This document shows, piece by piece, positions 17,001 through 24,518 of a stretch of 53,567 nucleotides of DNA. The notes under the pieces were generated by a model. The model saw only the letters and a list, made by a program, of their open reading frames with translations, was not told the DNA's origin and made no database searches. The stretch is from Calothrix anomala FACHB-343. GTDB lineage: Bacteria > Cyanobacteriota > Cyanobacteriia > Cyanobacteriales > Nostocaceae. The DNA lies in the NCBI RefSeq assembly GCF_014696435.1, contig NZ_JACJQG010000071.1:1-53567 (forward strand), given 5' to 3'. How positions within the stretch are numbered: the first letter of the stretch is position 1; each line of letters opens with the position of its first letter. Made by a program: the position numbers and the translations under genes.

Positions 17001-19498
17001 ACTCGCTTGGCTATAGCCAAAAGTTGCTGTGCAGATTCTAGGGCAGAAGTGTGATTTCCTTGTTGTGTGTAAGTATTACTGAGTTGTTTTAATGCTTGTG
17101 CTTCAACTTTAGGTTCTTTGATTTGTTGAGCGATAGTTAAGGCTTGCTTACATATATCGATTGCTTTAGGAAAATCTTTGAAGTCATCAGTATATAATTT
17201 AGCTAAGTCAATTAAAGCTTCTGCATAATATTCTTTTATACCTGATGCCTGAGCTTTTTTGACAGCTTGTTGGGCAAAATCTAAAGCTTGATTAGATTTA
17301 CCAAAGAGACTATAACTTGTTTGTAGACCTCCCAAAGCAGAAATTTCTGCTTGGACAGCATTATCCCGAACATTGGATGGTAATTTATCAATCTTTATTT
17401 GCTGGGCTATACGTAAAGCCTCATGATATGTTGCAACTGCCTTTTCATGCTCTCCCAAAACATTATAAGTACTAGCTACAGATTTTAAAGCAAATACTTC
17501 ACCCAATAAACCATAATCTTGTTGTGATTTTGATTTTTCTTCTCTTTTTATTTCTAAATATCGTTTATCTACTTCTAATTGTTTATGATGTTCTCCTTGA
17601 TATCGATAAATGTTGGCTAAGGTTCCTAAAGCTGTTGCTTCAGTGACTAAATCGTTCAGATCGCGAGCCATTTTGGCAGCCTGTTGTAAAGTTTCAACTG
17701 CCTTTTTATTTTCACGGATAAAAGCATAAGCAGCACCTAAATCAGCCAAAGTAGATGCTTGAATTTTTGGTTTATTTAGTTCTTTTGCAAGATTAATAAC
17801 TGATGGAGCTAGTTCTATGACACGAGAATATTCTACTTTCGCTTGACTATATAATTCTCTAACAAAGAAGTCTACAGCTTTAGAATTATGCCCTGCAATA
17901 ATTTTCTGCAAAGCAGTCAGTTGCCCTTCTTTATTTTGAAGCGTCTGATAAATCCTTAATGCTTGTTGAAATAATTCAATTGCTTGATCATCTTTATCTT
18001 GAAATAAATAAGTTTGACCGATAACAATTAGAAAATTTGCTTTAAATGCGTTATCTTCAATTGCTGATAGAAGTGGTAGTGCTTCCTGATAAAATGGAAG
18101 AGCGCTGTCATACATCTTTTGGTCTTTATAAGCATCTCCAATCTCTCCTAAAATACGAATTTCTAAAGATTTATCTTTTTCCTCTCGTGCAATACCTAAT
18201 GCCTGTTTGTAGATTTTAATTGCTTGTTCGTACTGATTTTGCTGGAAGTAGATATTTCCTAATTCTCTAAGAATACCTATTTTTAGAGAATTATTTTTTA
18301 ATTCTTGTGCTAAACTAAGTGCTTTTTGATAAGTTTCAATCGCTTGTGAATATTGTTTTTGTTGAAAATAAAAATCTCCAATTACTGCCAGAATATTGGC
18401 TTCTCGTGATTTATTTTTGGCTTCTCTAGCTACTACTAATGCTTGTTCATATATTTGACTAGCTTGCTTATACTGTTTTTGAATAAAATAAACATTCCCT
18501 ATCATCTTAAGAATATCTGCTTCCTTTGATTTATCTTTGAGTTCTCTCGCTACAGCTAATGCTTGCTGATAAAATTCAATAGATTTTCCATATTCTTTTT
18601 GAACAGAGTAAGTATCACCAATATTTTCATAGCTACTAGCTTCTAATGATTTATTTTGAATTTCTCGCGCTAGTATTAATGATTTTTGCCAATAATCCAC
18701 AGCACGAACATAATCTTCCTGACTGTTATAGTGCCATCCTAGATTAAATAAAACTCTCAACTCTCCGTCTTTATTTTTGAGAGTTTTACTTATTTTTAAT
18801 GACTGTTGATATGACTCAAATTCACGTTTGTAATCACGCAAATTACTATAAACTATTCCAATTCTAATTAATGTATATGCTTCCCGATAAGTATCTTTTA
18901 CTTCTTTATGAATAGCTAAAGCTTGCTGTAAAGTTTCCAAAGCTTTAGGATATTGCTCTTGATTACTGTAAGTAAATCCAATATTACTGAGAGTTTTACC
19001 TTCACCTTCTCTATCATTAACTTGCCGACGAATTGTTAAAGCTTGTTGGAAAAATTCTAATGCCTTAGTAGCATCAAAATTTAATCTATAGCTCGTGCCG
19101 ATATTATCCAAAACTTCGCCAATTGCAGCTTTATCCCCAATTACTTTATACAGATTTACAGATTGCTGCAAAACTTCCAAAGCTTGGGTAGGTTGATTCA
19201 ATCCGTTATAAACCTCACCCAATTTATTTAAAGTCGCAGCTTCCCCTGCTTTATCCACCAATTGTCGCCGAATCTCCAACACCCGTTGATAAGTCTGCAA
19301 TGCTTTGGGATATTCCCCACGACGAAACTGCTGTACACCTTCCTCAAACAACTTATCTGCATCTGCTTTAGTATCCGAACTTGTTGCAGTTTGCGCCAAA
19401 GTATGCTTAACTATCACATCATTCGCCGCTAAACCAACACCACAAGTCAGTGAAAACACTAAACTAACTAGGGCGAAACTCTTCAAACTCTTAGACAT
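14021..19498 (-). CDS. Giant exported TPR-CHAT protein, 1825 aa
   Basis: Signal peptide MSKSLKSFALVSLVFSLTCGVGLA. About 30 degenerate 40-residue TPR units (roughly residues 45-1330) are followed by a coiled-coil-like charged stretch (about 1340-1480) and a C-terminal CHAT domain with His1658 in LATHG and Cys1701 in LSACQT. Unlike the two smaller paralogues, its repeats have diverged at DNA level, pointing to an older array. The ATG at 19498 has AGAGGAA 7 bases upstream. The shared element at 19547-19576 ends 48 bases before the start. An insert between strand and helix near residue 1720 (NQDEAQDGVEINTLAYEF) matches the HetF-type CHAT subgroup, in my reading. Substrate unknown. Confidence 0.9.
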   Translation of the reverse strand: MSKSLKSFALVSLVFSLTCGVGLAANDVIVKHTLAQTATSSDTKADADKLFEEGVQQFRRGEYPKALQTYQRVLEIRRQLVDKAGEAATLNKLGEVYNGLNQPTQALEVLQQSVNLYKVIGDKAAIGEVLDNIGTSYRLNFDATKALEFFQQALTIRRQVNDREGEGKTLSNIGFTYSNQEQYPKALETLQQALAIHKEVKDTYREAYTLIRIGIVYSNLRDYKREFESYQQSLKISKTLKNKDGELRVLFNLGWHYNSQEDYVRAVDYWQKSLILAREIQNKSLEASSYENIGDTYSVQKEYGKSIEFYQQALAVARELKDKSKEADILKMIGNVYFIQKQYKQASQIYEQALVVAREAKNKSREANILAVIGDFYFQQKQYSQAIETYQKALSLAQELKNNSLKIGILRELGNIYFQQNQYEQAIKIYKQALGIAREEKDKSLEIRILGEIGDAYKDQKMYDSALPFYQEALPLLSAIEDNAFKANFLIVIGQTYLFQDKDDQAIELFQQALRIYQTLQNKEGQLTALQKIIAGHNSKAVDFFVRELYSQAKVEYSRVIELAPSVINLAKELNKPKIQASTLADLGAAYAFIRENKKAVETLQQAAKMARDLNDLVTEATALGTLANIYRYQGEHHKQLEVDKRYLEIKREEKSKSQQDYGLLGEVFALKSVASTYNVLGEHEKAVATYHEALRIAQQIKIDKLPSNVRDNAVQAEISALGGLQTSYSLFGKSNQALDFAQQAVKKAQASGIKEYYAEALIDLAKLYTDDFKDFPKAIDICKQALTIAQQIKEPKVEAQALKQLSNTYTQQGNHTSALESAQQLLAIAKRVESPSLEEDALNNLRDIYFSQGNFIKSLEIAQQNLQIVQSKMVGNEIIVLLNLIENYIYVGDTNKAFETAQQALALTRKQSNLLFEPGILVYLSKVYKFQGEYDKGIKTAEQAISISRQINNFTLEIESIAALATIYEATGQYQQVTALGEPLLSKIQKLNNPVRKAEVLIVVGKAYGLTGQYTKGKQLVEQGLTTAHELKNPLLEVHALTALGSIYSSLNNYGQALDLTKQSLKIAEQLKSPIIQVDTLYFLGEIYSKLGDYKNSAKYYEQALTIVKQFNNRQGEGTLLLALASNYFYQGEVNKTIDSATKALAIFRDIKEPRLEALAKLILSAGYGESKDDAKAMESAQAFLDFARKNQNSVWEKLAFSNIGSLHRKFGRTEQAIVAYQQALAIKTDNQVKGADAGIYAGLGRVYQDLNQPNIAIANYKKSVNRLEEIRGGIEGLPKELQNSFLNSTIDFAQMKVSDIYAQLAGLLNDQGAYKEAFQIRLLIEEQEIREARGSRSVAEDKLNIPLTPTEAKITEQGKITLALATQISECERTNCSQRTELNNKLSASIQQVNKELKKIEEEIKDNRAKDEQFFNPKGFAKAQAIVEAQAKETRANSVMIYPLVLENELWLQVYGQNGLVKTEKVQVSRKELRNTVKKFRELIGKCEPEGYYCSVKDIAEIQPISQQLYRWLIKPLEKELTDNQVKNLIFALHREIRYIPMSALHDGKQYLIEKYTIHNVTTEKIEEQDKLPTNIQNTPLLAMGLSEPAPDPNPNSNKSFRALLNVPKELDAIVRENTNDKQGIYPGKEYLNKIFNFETLRDNLNKYKILHLATHGVFDSTTPEQSYILMGTGTPLTPDMISSLTGLKDIHLVVLSACQTALATSTNQDEAQDGVEINTLAYEFMNRGAKSVMASLWKVDDPSTSQLMQLFYKNLATGKMTKSEALRQAQLSMLKGDNSTVENGDKRGAYLEPGALPRNEQRKSSYSHPYYWAPFILIGNGL

Positions 19499-19546
19499 TG
19501 GTTATTCCTCTTGATATGGCTACAGAAGATTGTTTGCTCAATCTCT

Positions 19547-19576
19547 TATATTTCTGAGGACAAACCAGGTTATGCC
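19547..19576 (-). promoter_or_regulatory. Shared upstream element, site C (1825-aa TPR-CHAT gene)
   Basis: Read towards the gene this is GGCATAACCT, 11 bases, AGAAATATA. It lies 48 bases before the ATG at 19498. The A/T-rich bases after it (TATAAGAG) could act as a -10 box. The remaining gap (19577-19778) shows no other recognisable element besides one HIP1 site. Confidence 0.58.
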
Positions 19577-19778
19577 AAAATTTAAAAATGACCTCAGCAT
19601 CATTACGATACCTTGATGTGGTAGACCGTATAAATACTGGATATCGCTAGCTATTTAAAGATATTGTGAAGACAAGTCAAAGCATACCAGACATTCGCAA
19701 CAATTACCCGCTTATTGCAATTATCCAGTTAAGAGTAGTATTGTGAGAGCGATCGCTCAATTCTAATATCCAATCGCG

Positions 19779-21173
19779 TCAATTCCGTAACCGCTCCAAA
19801 TTAAACGCAAAGGGTGGTAAAGTTACCTCAACGCCATCCATCAAACTCACACTCACCAAAAACTTCTCATCCCAATTACCAACCACACGGGTAAATATAT
19901 AAGAATCTTCACTCTCTGCATTTAATCCCGGTTCATCCAAAATACCTGTTTGGTCGCTGACCCTAAGTTTAATCTCAGACGGTAAACTACTTAAAGCAGG
20001 TGCGCCCAAAATTAGTAACAAACTCCACTCTGGCTTTTCTGATTCCGATAGTAAATGCCAAGTCACAGCATACAACCGCAAAGGTATCCCAGCCAAAAGT
20101 AAATCTTGATACGCACCCCGCGCTTGTACTGGAATTTCTAAACCCCTCTGTCGTAATTGAGTGGCTATTACCTCAAATTCTTCCTCTGGACTACGTATTG
20201 GGCGCATTTGGGAAGCATCTGCAAAACTGGGTAACAGCACCCAAGAAAGTGAAGCTGCTAAATCATCCAACTCATCCCATAACCAACGTCCAGCATTTAA
20301 AGCAGGTTGGGTAATTAATTTAATTACATCTTGTAGAGATTTAAAAGTAGCTGTTGATTCTGGGTTGGTACTACCCATCTCTAAATTCTTTGTAGCTGCT
20401 TGTGTTTGTAATGTGTAAACCCAATTGATCAATTCTGGACTAGTTAAAACAGCAGCAGCTTGTTCCCAAGTTAAAACTTCAGATAATTCCCGTTTCGGTG
20501 ATTGTAACTGAGGTAATAATTCCACCAACTGATTTTGTATGTTTGCTAAAATCGCACTACGATTTGTAGGAATTGCAGGTAAAGAGATTGCTGATGATTC
20601 CAAACATCGCAGATACAGCAATAGACGGTCTGGATGATTATCAAAACAGGATATTGGAAGTTGATAATTCCAATCTGACTGTAAAGAACTTATCTGTAAA
20701 TTCTCTTGTAATTCTTCATAGCTTAAAAAAGCATAAATATTCGCTGCTTCTTGTTCTTCCAACACCTCCACTAAAACATAAAAGTGGGGAATAAACTCTG
20801 GTAAATCTACAACTACTTTGGGAATATTCACCATTTCATCGCTCAAGCTACCAGTAGCAATTAAACAGATTTTAAATTCCCCTACTTGTAAATTAGCAAC
20901 GCCACTAATAAAATTTGCTAAAACAGGTTGTAGAATTGTACATTGCTCGCGATTAATAGTTAAAGATTCTGCTCTTTCTTGTAGCCATTGCTCAAAAGCT
21001 GATAAAGCTAAATAATCAAGATAAGCTTGCCATTGCTTAGATTCATTAATAATTTGATTACTGAGGATTGCAGCTTGGTCAATCTCATCAGGTGAGAGAA
21101 TAACTGCTGAAGTTGGTAAAGCATCAAAATCAAGGTAAGACATGGGAGGAAGATTACTTAATAAATTTGTCAT
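19779..21173 (-). CDS. DUF1822 family protein, 464 aa
   Basis: The N-terminal region, with ILSPDEIDQAAILSNQI, WQAYLDYLALSAFEQWLQER and VDLPEFIPHFYVLVEVLEEQ, is characteristic of the cyanobacterial DUF1822 family. The C-terminal part (KPEWSLLLILGAP onward) is a beta-rich domain. The family function is unknown, but members recur next to a sigma-like gene and CHASE2-CHAT genes. No signal peptide, so cytoplasmic. Only 9 bases separate it from the stop of the sigma-like gene upstream, so the two are surely one transcript. No clear ribosome site is present; an internal Met at residue 11 is an alternative start. Confidence 0.75.
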   Translation of the reverse strand: MTNLLSNLPPMSYLDFDALPTSAVILSPDEIDQAAILSNQIINESKQWQAYLDYLALSAFEQWLQERAESLTINREQCTILQPVLANFISGVANLQVGEFKICLIATGSLSDEMVNIPKVVVDLPEFIPHFYVLVEVLEEQEAANIYAFLSYEELQENLQISSLQSDWNYQLPISCFDNHPDRLLLYLRCLESSAISLPAIPTNRSAILANIQNQLVELLPQLQSPKRELSEVLTWEQAAAVLTSPELINWVYTLQTQAATKNLEMGSTNPESTATFKSLQDVIKLITQPALNAGRWLWDELDDLAASLSWVLLPSFADASQMRPIRSPEEEFEVIATQLRQRGLEIPVQARGAYQDLLLAGIPLRLYAVTWHLLSESEKPEWSLLLILGAPALSSLPSEIKLRVSDQTGILDEPGLNAESEDSYIFTRVVGNWDEKFLVSVSLMDGVEVTLPPFAFNLERLRN

Positions 21174-21182
21174 AATTTTGTT

Positions 21183-22601
21183 TTAATTTGTTTTTCTAGA
21201 ATGGAGATATTCACATAACCGTTCGGCGAAAATATCAGCTTTTAGGTGAGCTTTCATTGTTCTTGATTGAATCTCGGAATTTTCCAGCATTTGGCTAATT
21301 TCATTAAACAGAAAGCTTGTCAATCGCTCGTCCAGGTTTTTCAAAGCTTGGATATCAACATATACTTTAGCCTTTTCTTTGAGAGAGTCCTTTAAAATTA
21401 CCAACATTTCCTGTTGGACATCAGTCCGCAAGTCTTTTAACTTTAATAACTTGGTTACCGAATCTTGCGCTCTCAATCCCAGAAATTCAGCAATTTCTTT
21501 CATTGCCAATTTTTGACATTGAGATAGTTCCAAAGCAGTTAAAAACATCTTAGATTTATCGCCTTTTTTGCGTTCTAAATATCTGACTCGTGATTCTGTA
21601 ACTTGAGCTAAAGCCTGTTGCAAGCCAAGTTGAAATTCATGGCGATAAAACTGCAAAAATTCTGCTTGTTCGTCGTTTTCTTCTACAATATTATTAGTTT
21701 CAGGAGCCGGGATTTCTTCTATCAAAGAATTATACTTGCTTCCATACACAGCGTCTAGAGAACTTATCTGTACAGAACCACCCCGAACATAAATTCGATA
21801 CTCACGCAATTGAGCAGCTAGCTTTTGTAGTTTCTGACTCAAAACCTCAATTTCAAAAAGTTGACCTGTATGCTTTTGAATATCTTGGGCAATATCTTGT
21901 AATTGTTGAGTATCAGGCGCAATACATTTACTCCTGAGACCTTTTCTTCGTTGTTGCAGCCTTTGCAAACGGTAGACATTATGATAACTTTCTAAAATAG
22001 ATTGCGCTTCTTTAATTGCTGCGTTGCTAAAACCACTCTGCCTAAAAATATGAAATTCTTTGAAAATGCGCTCTAATTGTTTAGGTTGAGTATCATTTAG
22101 AATCGCCCAATCACTAATTAAATAAACACCGCATTCTAATAAAAATTTATTCAATTCAGGCTGTTGCTTTAATTTCATCATCGCCCAAGTAGTCAGACTA
22201 CTTTGTTGCGAATCAAAACTCTGAAGAATTTTTTGCGAGAAGCATTTATAGGAACTTAATTTTGATAATTTACCATCATCATCTAGAACATAAGGGAACA
22301 AATCCCTAGCCGTAAAATTATGGTTTTGACCAAATTTTCTTTCTAATTGCAGACATCCTTGCTCGAGAATCCAAGATAGAAAACACAGCAAACAACGTTC
22401 TGCGAACAAAGCAGTCTCGCCAGAACTATGGCGATATAAATCTAGCAATTGACGCTGGATGTCTGCATCTGGTACATCATCTGGTGTCAAATGCTCAAAT
22501 ACTTGTGCGTAAAACGACTTTGCAGCAGGTATCTGTTGAATTCTCCGGTTACCTCCCGCATCAATCCTCACCAATTGCCAATATCTTGAAGCCCCGCTCA
22601 T
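21183..22601 (-). CDS. Sigma-region-4-like DNA-binding protein, 472 aa
   Basis: 472 aa, largely helical, no membrane segment. Residues 365-405 (LELSQCQKLAMKEIAEFLGL then RAQDSVTKLLKLKDLRTDV) look like the helix-turn-helix of sigma-70 region 4. The middle (about 200-290) is Arg/Lys-rich (YRLQRLQQRRKGLRSK), as in sigma region 3-like segments. I recall similar proteins preceding DUF1822 in other cyanobacteria, sometimes labelled sigma factor; that label is not proved here. It heads an operon with DUF1822 and diverges from the HNH-like gene. Between them lie two copies, in opposite orientation, of the element found before the caspase and CHAT genes. An atypical sigma factor or activator controlling this locus, including itself, is the inferred role. 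Confidence 0.6.
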   Translation of the reverse strand: MSGASRYWQLVRIDAGGNRRIQQIPAAKSFYAQVFEHLTPDDVPDADIQRQLLDLYRHSSGETALFAERCLLCFLSWILEQGCLQLERKFGQNHNFTARDLFPYVLDDDGKLSKLSSYKCFSQKILQSFDSQQSSLTTWAMMKLKQQPELNKFLLECGVYLISDWAILNDTQPKQLERIFKEFHIFRQSGFSNAAIKEAQSILESYHNVYRLQRLQQRRKGLRSKCIAPDTQQLQDIAQDIQKHTGQLFEIEVLSQKLQKLAAQLREYRIYVRGGSVQISSLDAVYGSKYNSLIEEIPAPETNNIVEENDEQAEFLQFYRHEFQLGLQQALAQVTESRVRYLERKKGDKSKMFLTALELSQCQKLAMKEIAEFLGLRAQDSVTKLLKLKDLRTDVQQEMLVILKDSLKEKAKVYVDIQALKNLDERLTSFLFNEISQMLENSEIQSRTMKAHLKADIFAERLCEYLHSRKTN

Positions 22602-22717
22602 AAGTATTTGTATTTATTGGTCATTGTTAATTGTCACATTGCCGATGCTCCTCAACGCAAGTCCAACGATTTTTTGAGATTCCATACTGAGTACCTGATT
22701 TAACAGTTATTGGGAAA

Positions 22718-22912
22718 GGCAGAGGGCAGGAGGCAGAAGGCAGAAGGGAATTCTGCTTCCTGCCACGGCAGTTACTCCTAACCCTGCGTACCTGTCATGC
22801 CCCCTCTGCCGGCGACCTTAAGGAACAAGGGTTTAAAACTTCCAACAGGAGGGGTGTTACTCCGACTCCGATCTGAATAAAACCTTCTGCCCTCTGCCCT
22901 CTGCCTTCTGCC
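22718..22912. repeat. Intergenic inverted-repeat element (GGCAGAGGGCAG type)
   Basis: Purine-rich arm 22718-22747 and pyrimidine-rich arm 22883-22912 are inverted repeats with 26 of 30 matches. They enclose about 135 bp with no ORF. Each arm is itself built of degenerate GGCAGAAGG units. This is a miniature-repeat type common between genes in filamentous cyanobacteria. Confidence 0.6.
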
Positions 22913-22938
22913 TTTTTAAACTTGAGCCTTCATTTTTT

Positions 22939-22967
22939 AGTACTTCTGAGGAAATCGACCTTATGCA
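22939..22967 (-). promoter_or_regulatory. Shared upstream element, site D1 (sigma-like gene)
   Basis: Read towards the sigma-like gene this is TGCATAAGGT, 10 bases, AGAAGTACT, a weaker match with the same spacing. It lies 337 bases before the ATG at 22601, separated by the inverted-repeat element, which may have been inserted later between promoter and gene. Confidence 0.42.
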
Positions 22968-22997
22968 ATTTTGCACCAGTCTTGACTGCTGAAAAAT

Positions 22998-23026
22998 TGC
23001 ATATCCTCCAAATGCTGAGAAATACA
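22998..23026 (+). promoter_or_regulatory. Shared upstream element, site D2 (HNH-like gene)
   Basis: On the plus strand this is TGCATATCCT, 10 bases, AGAAATACA, matching the consensus in both blocks. It faces the divergent gene at 23421 and forms an inverted pair with D1 30 bp away. A divergent control region is the natural reading. Confidence 0.55.
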
Positions 23027-23104
23027 CATATCTAGCAAAATTAATTCCCAGTCCGCACTTATGAGACGCTTGATTTTTAGTCTAATTTTCGCAGGTAGAG
23101 GTGA

Positions 23105-23124
23105 GGGCGCTTATACTTGCGCCC
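23105..23124. other. Short GC hairpin in the divergent intergenic region
   Basis: GGGCGC and GCGCCC form a 6-bp stem with an 8-base TTATACTT loop. It lies in the 819-bp gap between the sigma-like gene and the HNH-like gene. Apart from this hairpin, the inverted-repeat element and sites D1/D2, I see nothing recognisable in that gap. Confidence 0.35.
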
Positions 23125-23420
23125 CTATGAGATCAACAATCTCAATACCCAGATATTATCCACTTGTTGCGATCGCCTATCTACCTTGAAGGAAATGCTT
23201 GTTGTGGCTAATGATACAACTATGGGTACATAGCTACAGAAACTGATAAAATCGACTCATATTTTAATTTTTGGCTGGTAAAAACCAAAATTTATCAATT
23301 GTTTACAATTTATGGAAAAATCTTGGCAGAAATTTCGTGATTAATACTCTTGTGGTTTTTTACGATCAACATACAAGCTGGACTAAACACTTATTACTAT
23401 TTTCGACAGTTTACTACAAT

Positions 23421-24464
23421 ATGGATTTCATCAACCAAGCACAAAAGTTAGCATCTCAGGTTAGAGAGAAAGTTCAGGAAGTGGCAACTAATGCAACTAA
23501 CAGTCTAGATGAAGTGGTTGATGGAATTAAGAATACTACTGTAGAGATTACCACTTCAAGCATTAATGCAGTCGCTGATTTGCAAGGATTATCAACTACA
23601 GCAGCACAGCAAGGTCTTCAAACTGTACAAAATGTTACCAAGGCATTTGAAGCAGCTGCTATTGGGGCTACTACCTCTAGTCTAGTGATAGCTGATGCTC
23701 TGCAAAACTTGCCTTCGACAGCCACAGAATTAGCAGCAGAAATGCCCAAGATTGCCAATAGGTTGAGGTATCGTGCTGGTTTAAGAGTTGGTGACTCTCC
23801 GCGATCGGACTCCGATGTCATCAAGCTTTTTGAGAAAATTCCTGGTACATCCAAGCTAGGAGCTAATGAAAGAACTATTCGTCAATTTCTCAGTGATAAA
23901 CATGGTAGTCATATCATTCCACGCTCGCAGGGTGGCTCAAATGGGGCTGAAAATATTCTTTGGGAAGTAGGTGTTGATAATCTCCGTCGCGGCGCGGAAG
24001 TTATGACTGTTGGGGAGCAGTTCTATATCCGGGTTTACAATGCAGTAGATTCTATCGTCAGCAATTCTCTTACAATTGCTAGACTTGGCATTACTGCAAC
24101 AGGAACCGCCATTCTCACCCAGGTAATAGTGACAGCGATTTCATATTCTTTGGATCTTTACCGAGGCGACATCACTGTTGAAGAATATAAAACTTTAATT
24201 TTAGAAACGGCAAAAGCAGCAGGTATTGCTACACCAATTGTTTTTCTGGTGTTGGTAGCTGTGTTGGCTCTATTTCCAGAGTTTACAGTTATATTGTCAG
24301 CACCAGTGGTGATTGCAGGTTTCAATGCCTTATTTGGTATGAGTATTGCTGTACCAATCGTTCAATCTTTGGTTCGCCATACCCAAGCTGGTGGTTTTGG
24401 CAATGAAGCTGCTGAAGCTTACAAAGGTTTGTTTGGTGATTCTGGTGATTCTGCACTTGCTTGA
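23421..24464 (+). CDS. Membrane protein with HNH-like motif, 347 aa
   Basis: From the ATG at 23421 (a TTG at 23271 would add 50 unlikely residues), residues 1-110 are amphipathic, Ala/Thr-rich helices resembling a coiled or pore-type segment. Residues 161-195 read HGSHIIPRSQGGSNGAENIL and then NLRRGAEVM. The H-I-x-P, G-G-S, E-N-I and NLRRG pattern is the beta-beta-alpha metal signature of HNH/His-Me nucleases. Three hydrophobic segments follow (about 217-242, 269-295 and 296-318). I do not know a named family with this layout. The upstream site D2 links it to the caspase/CHAT genes. An effector with a nuclease centre tethered to the membrane is one hypothesis; a structural HNH-like fold without activity is another. 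Confidence 0.55.
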   Translation: MDFINQAQKLASQVREKVQEVATNATNSLDEVVDGIKNTTVEITTSSINAVADLQGLSTTAAQQGLQTVQNVTKAFEAAAIGATTSSLVIADALQNLPSTATELAAEMPKIANRLRYRAGLRVGDSPRSDSDVIKLFEKIPGTSKLGANERTIRQFLSDKHGSHIIPRSQGGSNGAENILWEVGVDNLRRGAEVMTVGEQFYIRVYNAVDSIVSNSLTIARLGITATGTAILTQVIVTAISYSLDLYRGDITVEEYKTLILETAKAAGIATPIVFLVLVAVLALFPEFTVILSAPVVIAGFNALFGMSIAVPIVQSLVRHTQAGGFGNEAAEAYKGLFGDSGDSALA

Positions 24465-24518
24465 CTGACAAAAATACTTTGTTGTGAGGTAATAAAACAA
24501 AGAAGTTTTATGCTTTGA

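Noticed and set aside
19305-20418. Plus-strand ORFs opposite the giant CHAT and DUF1822 genes
   Set aside because: Antisense to conserved coding sequence; no start context or family signal.
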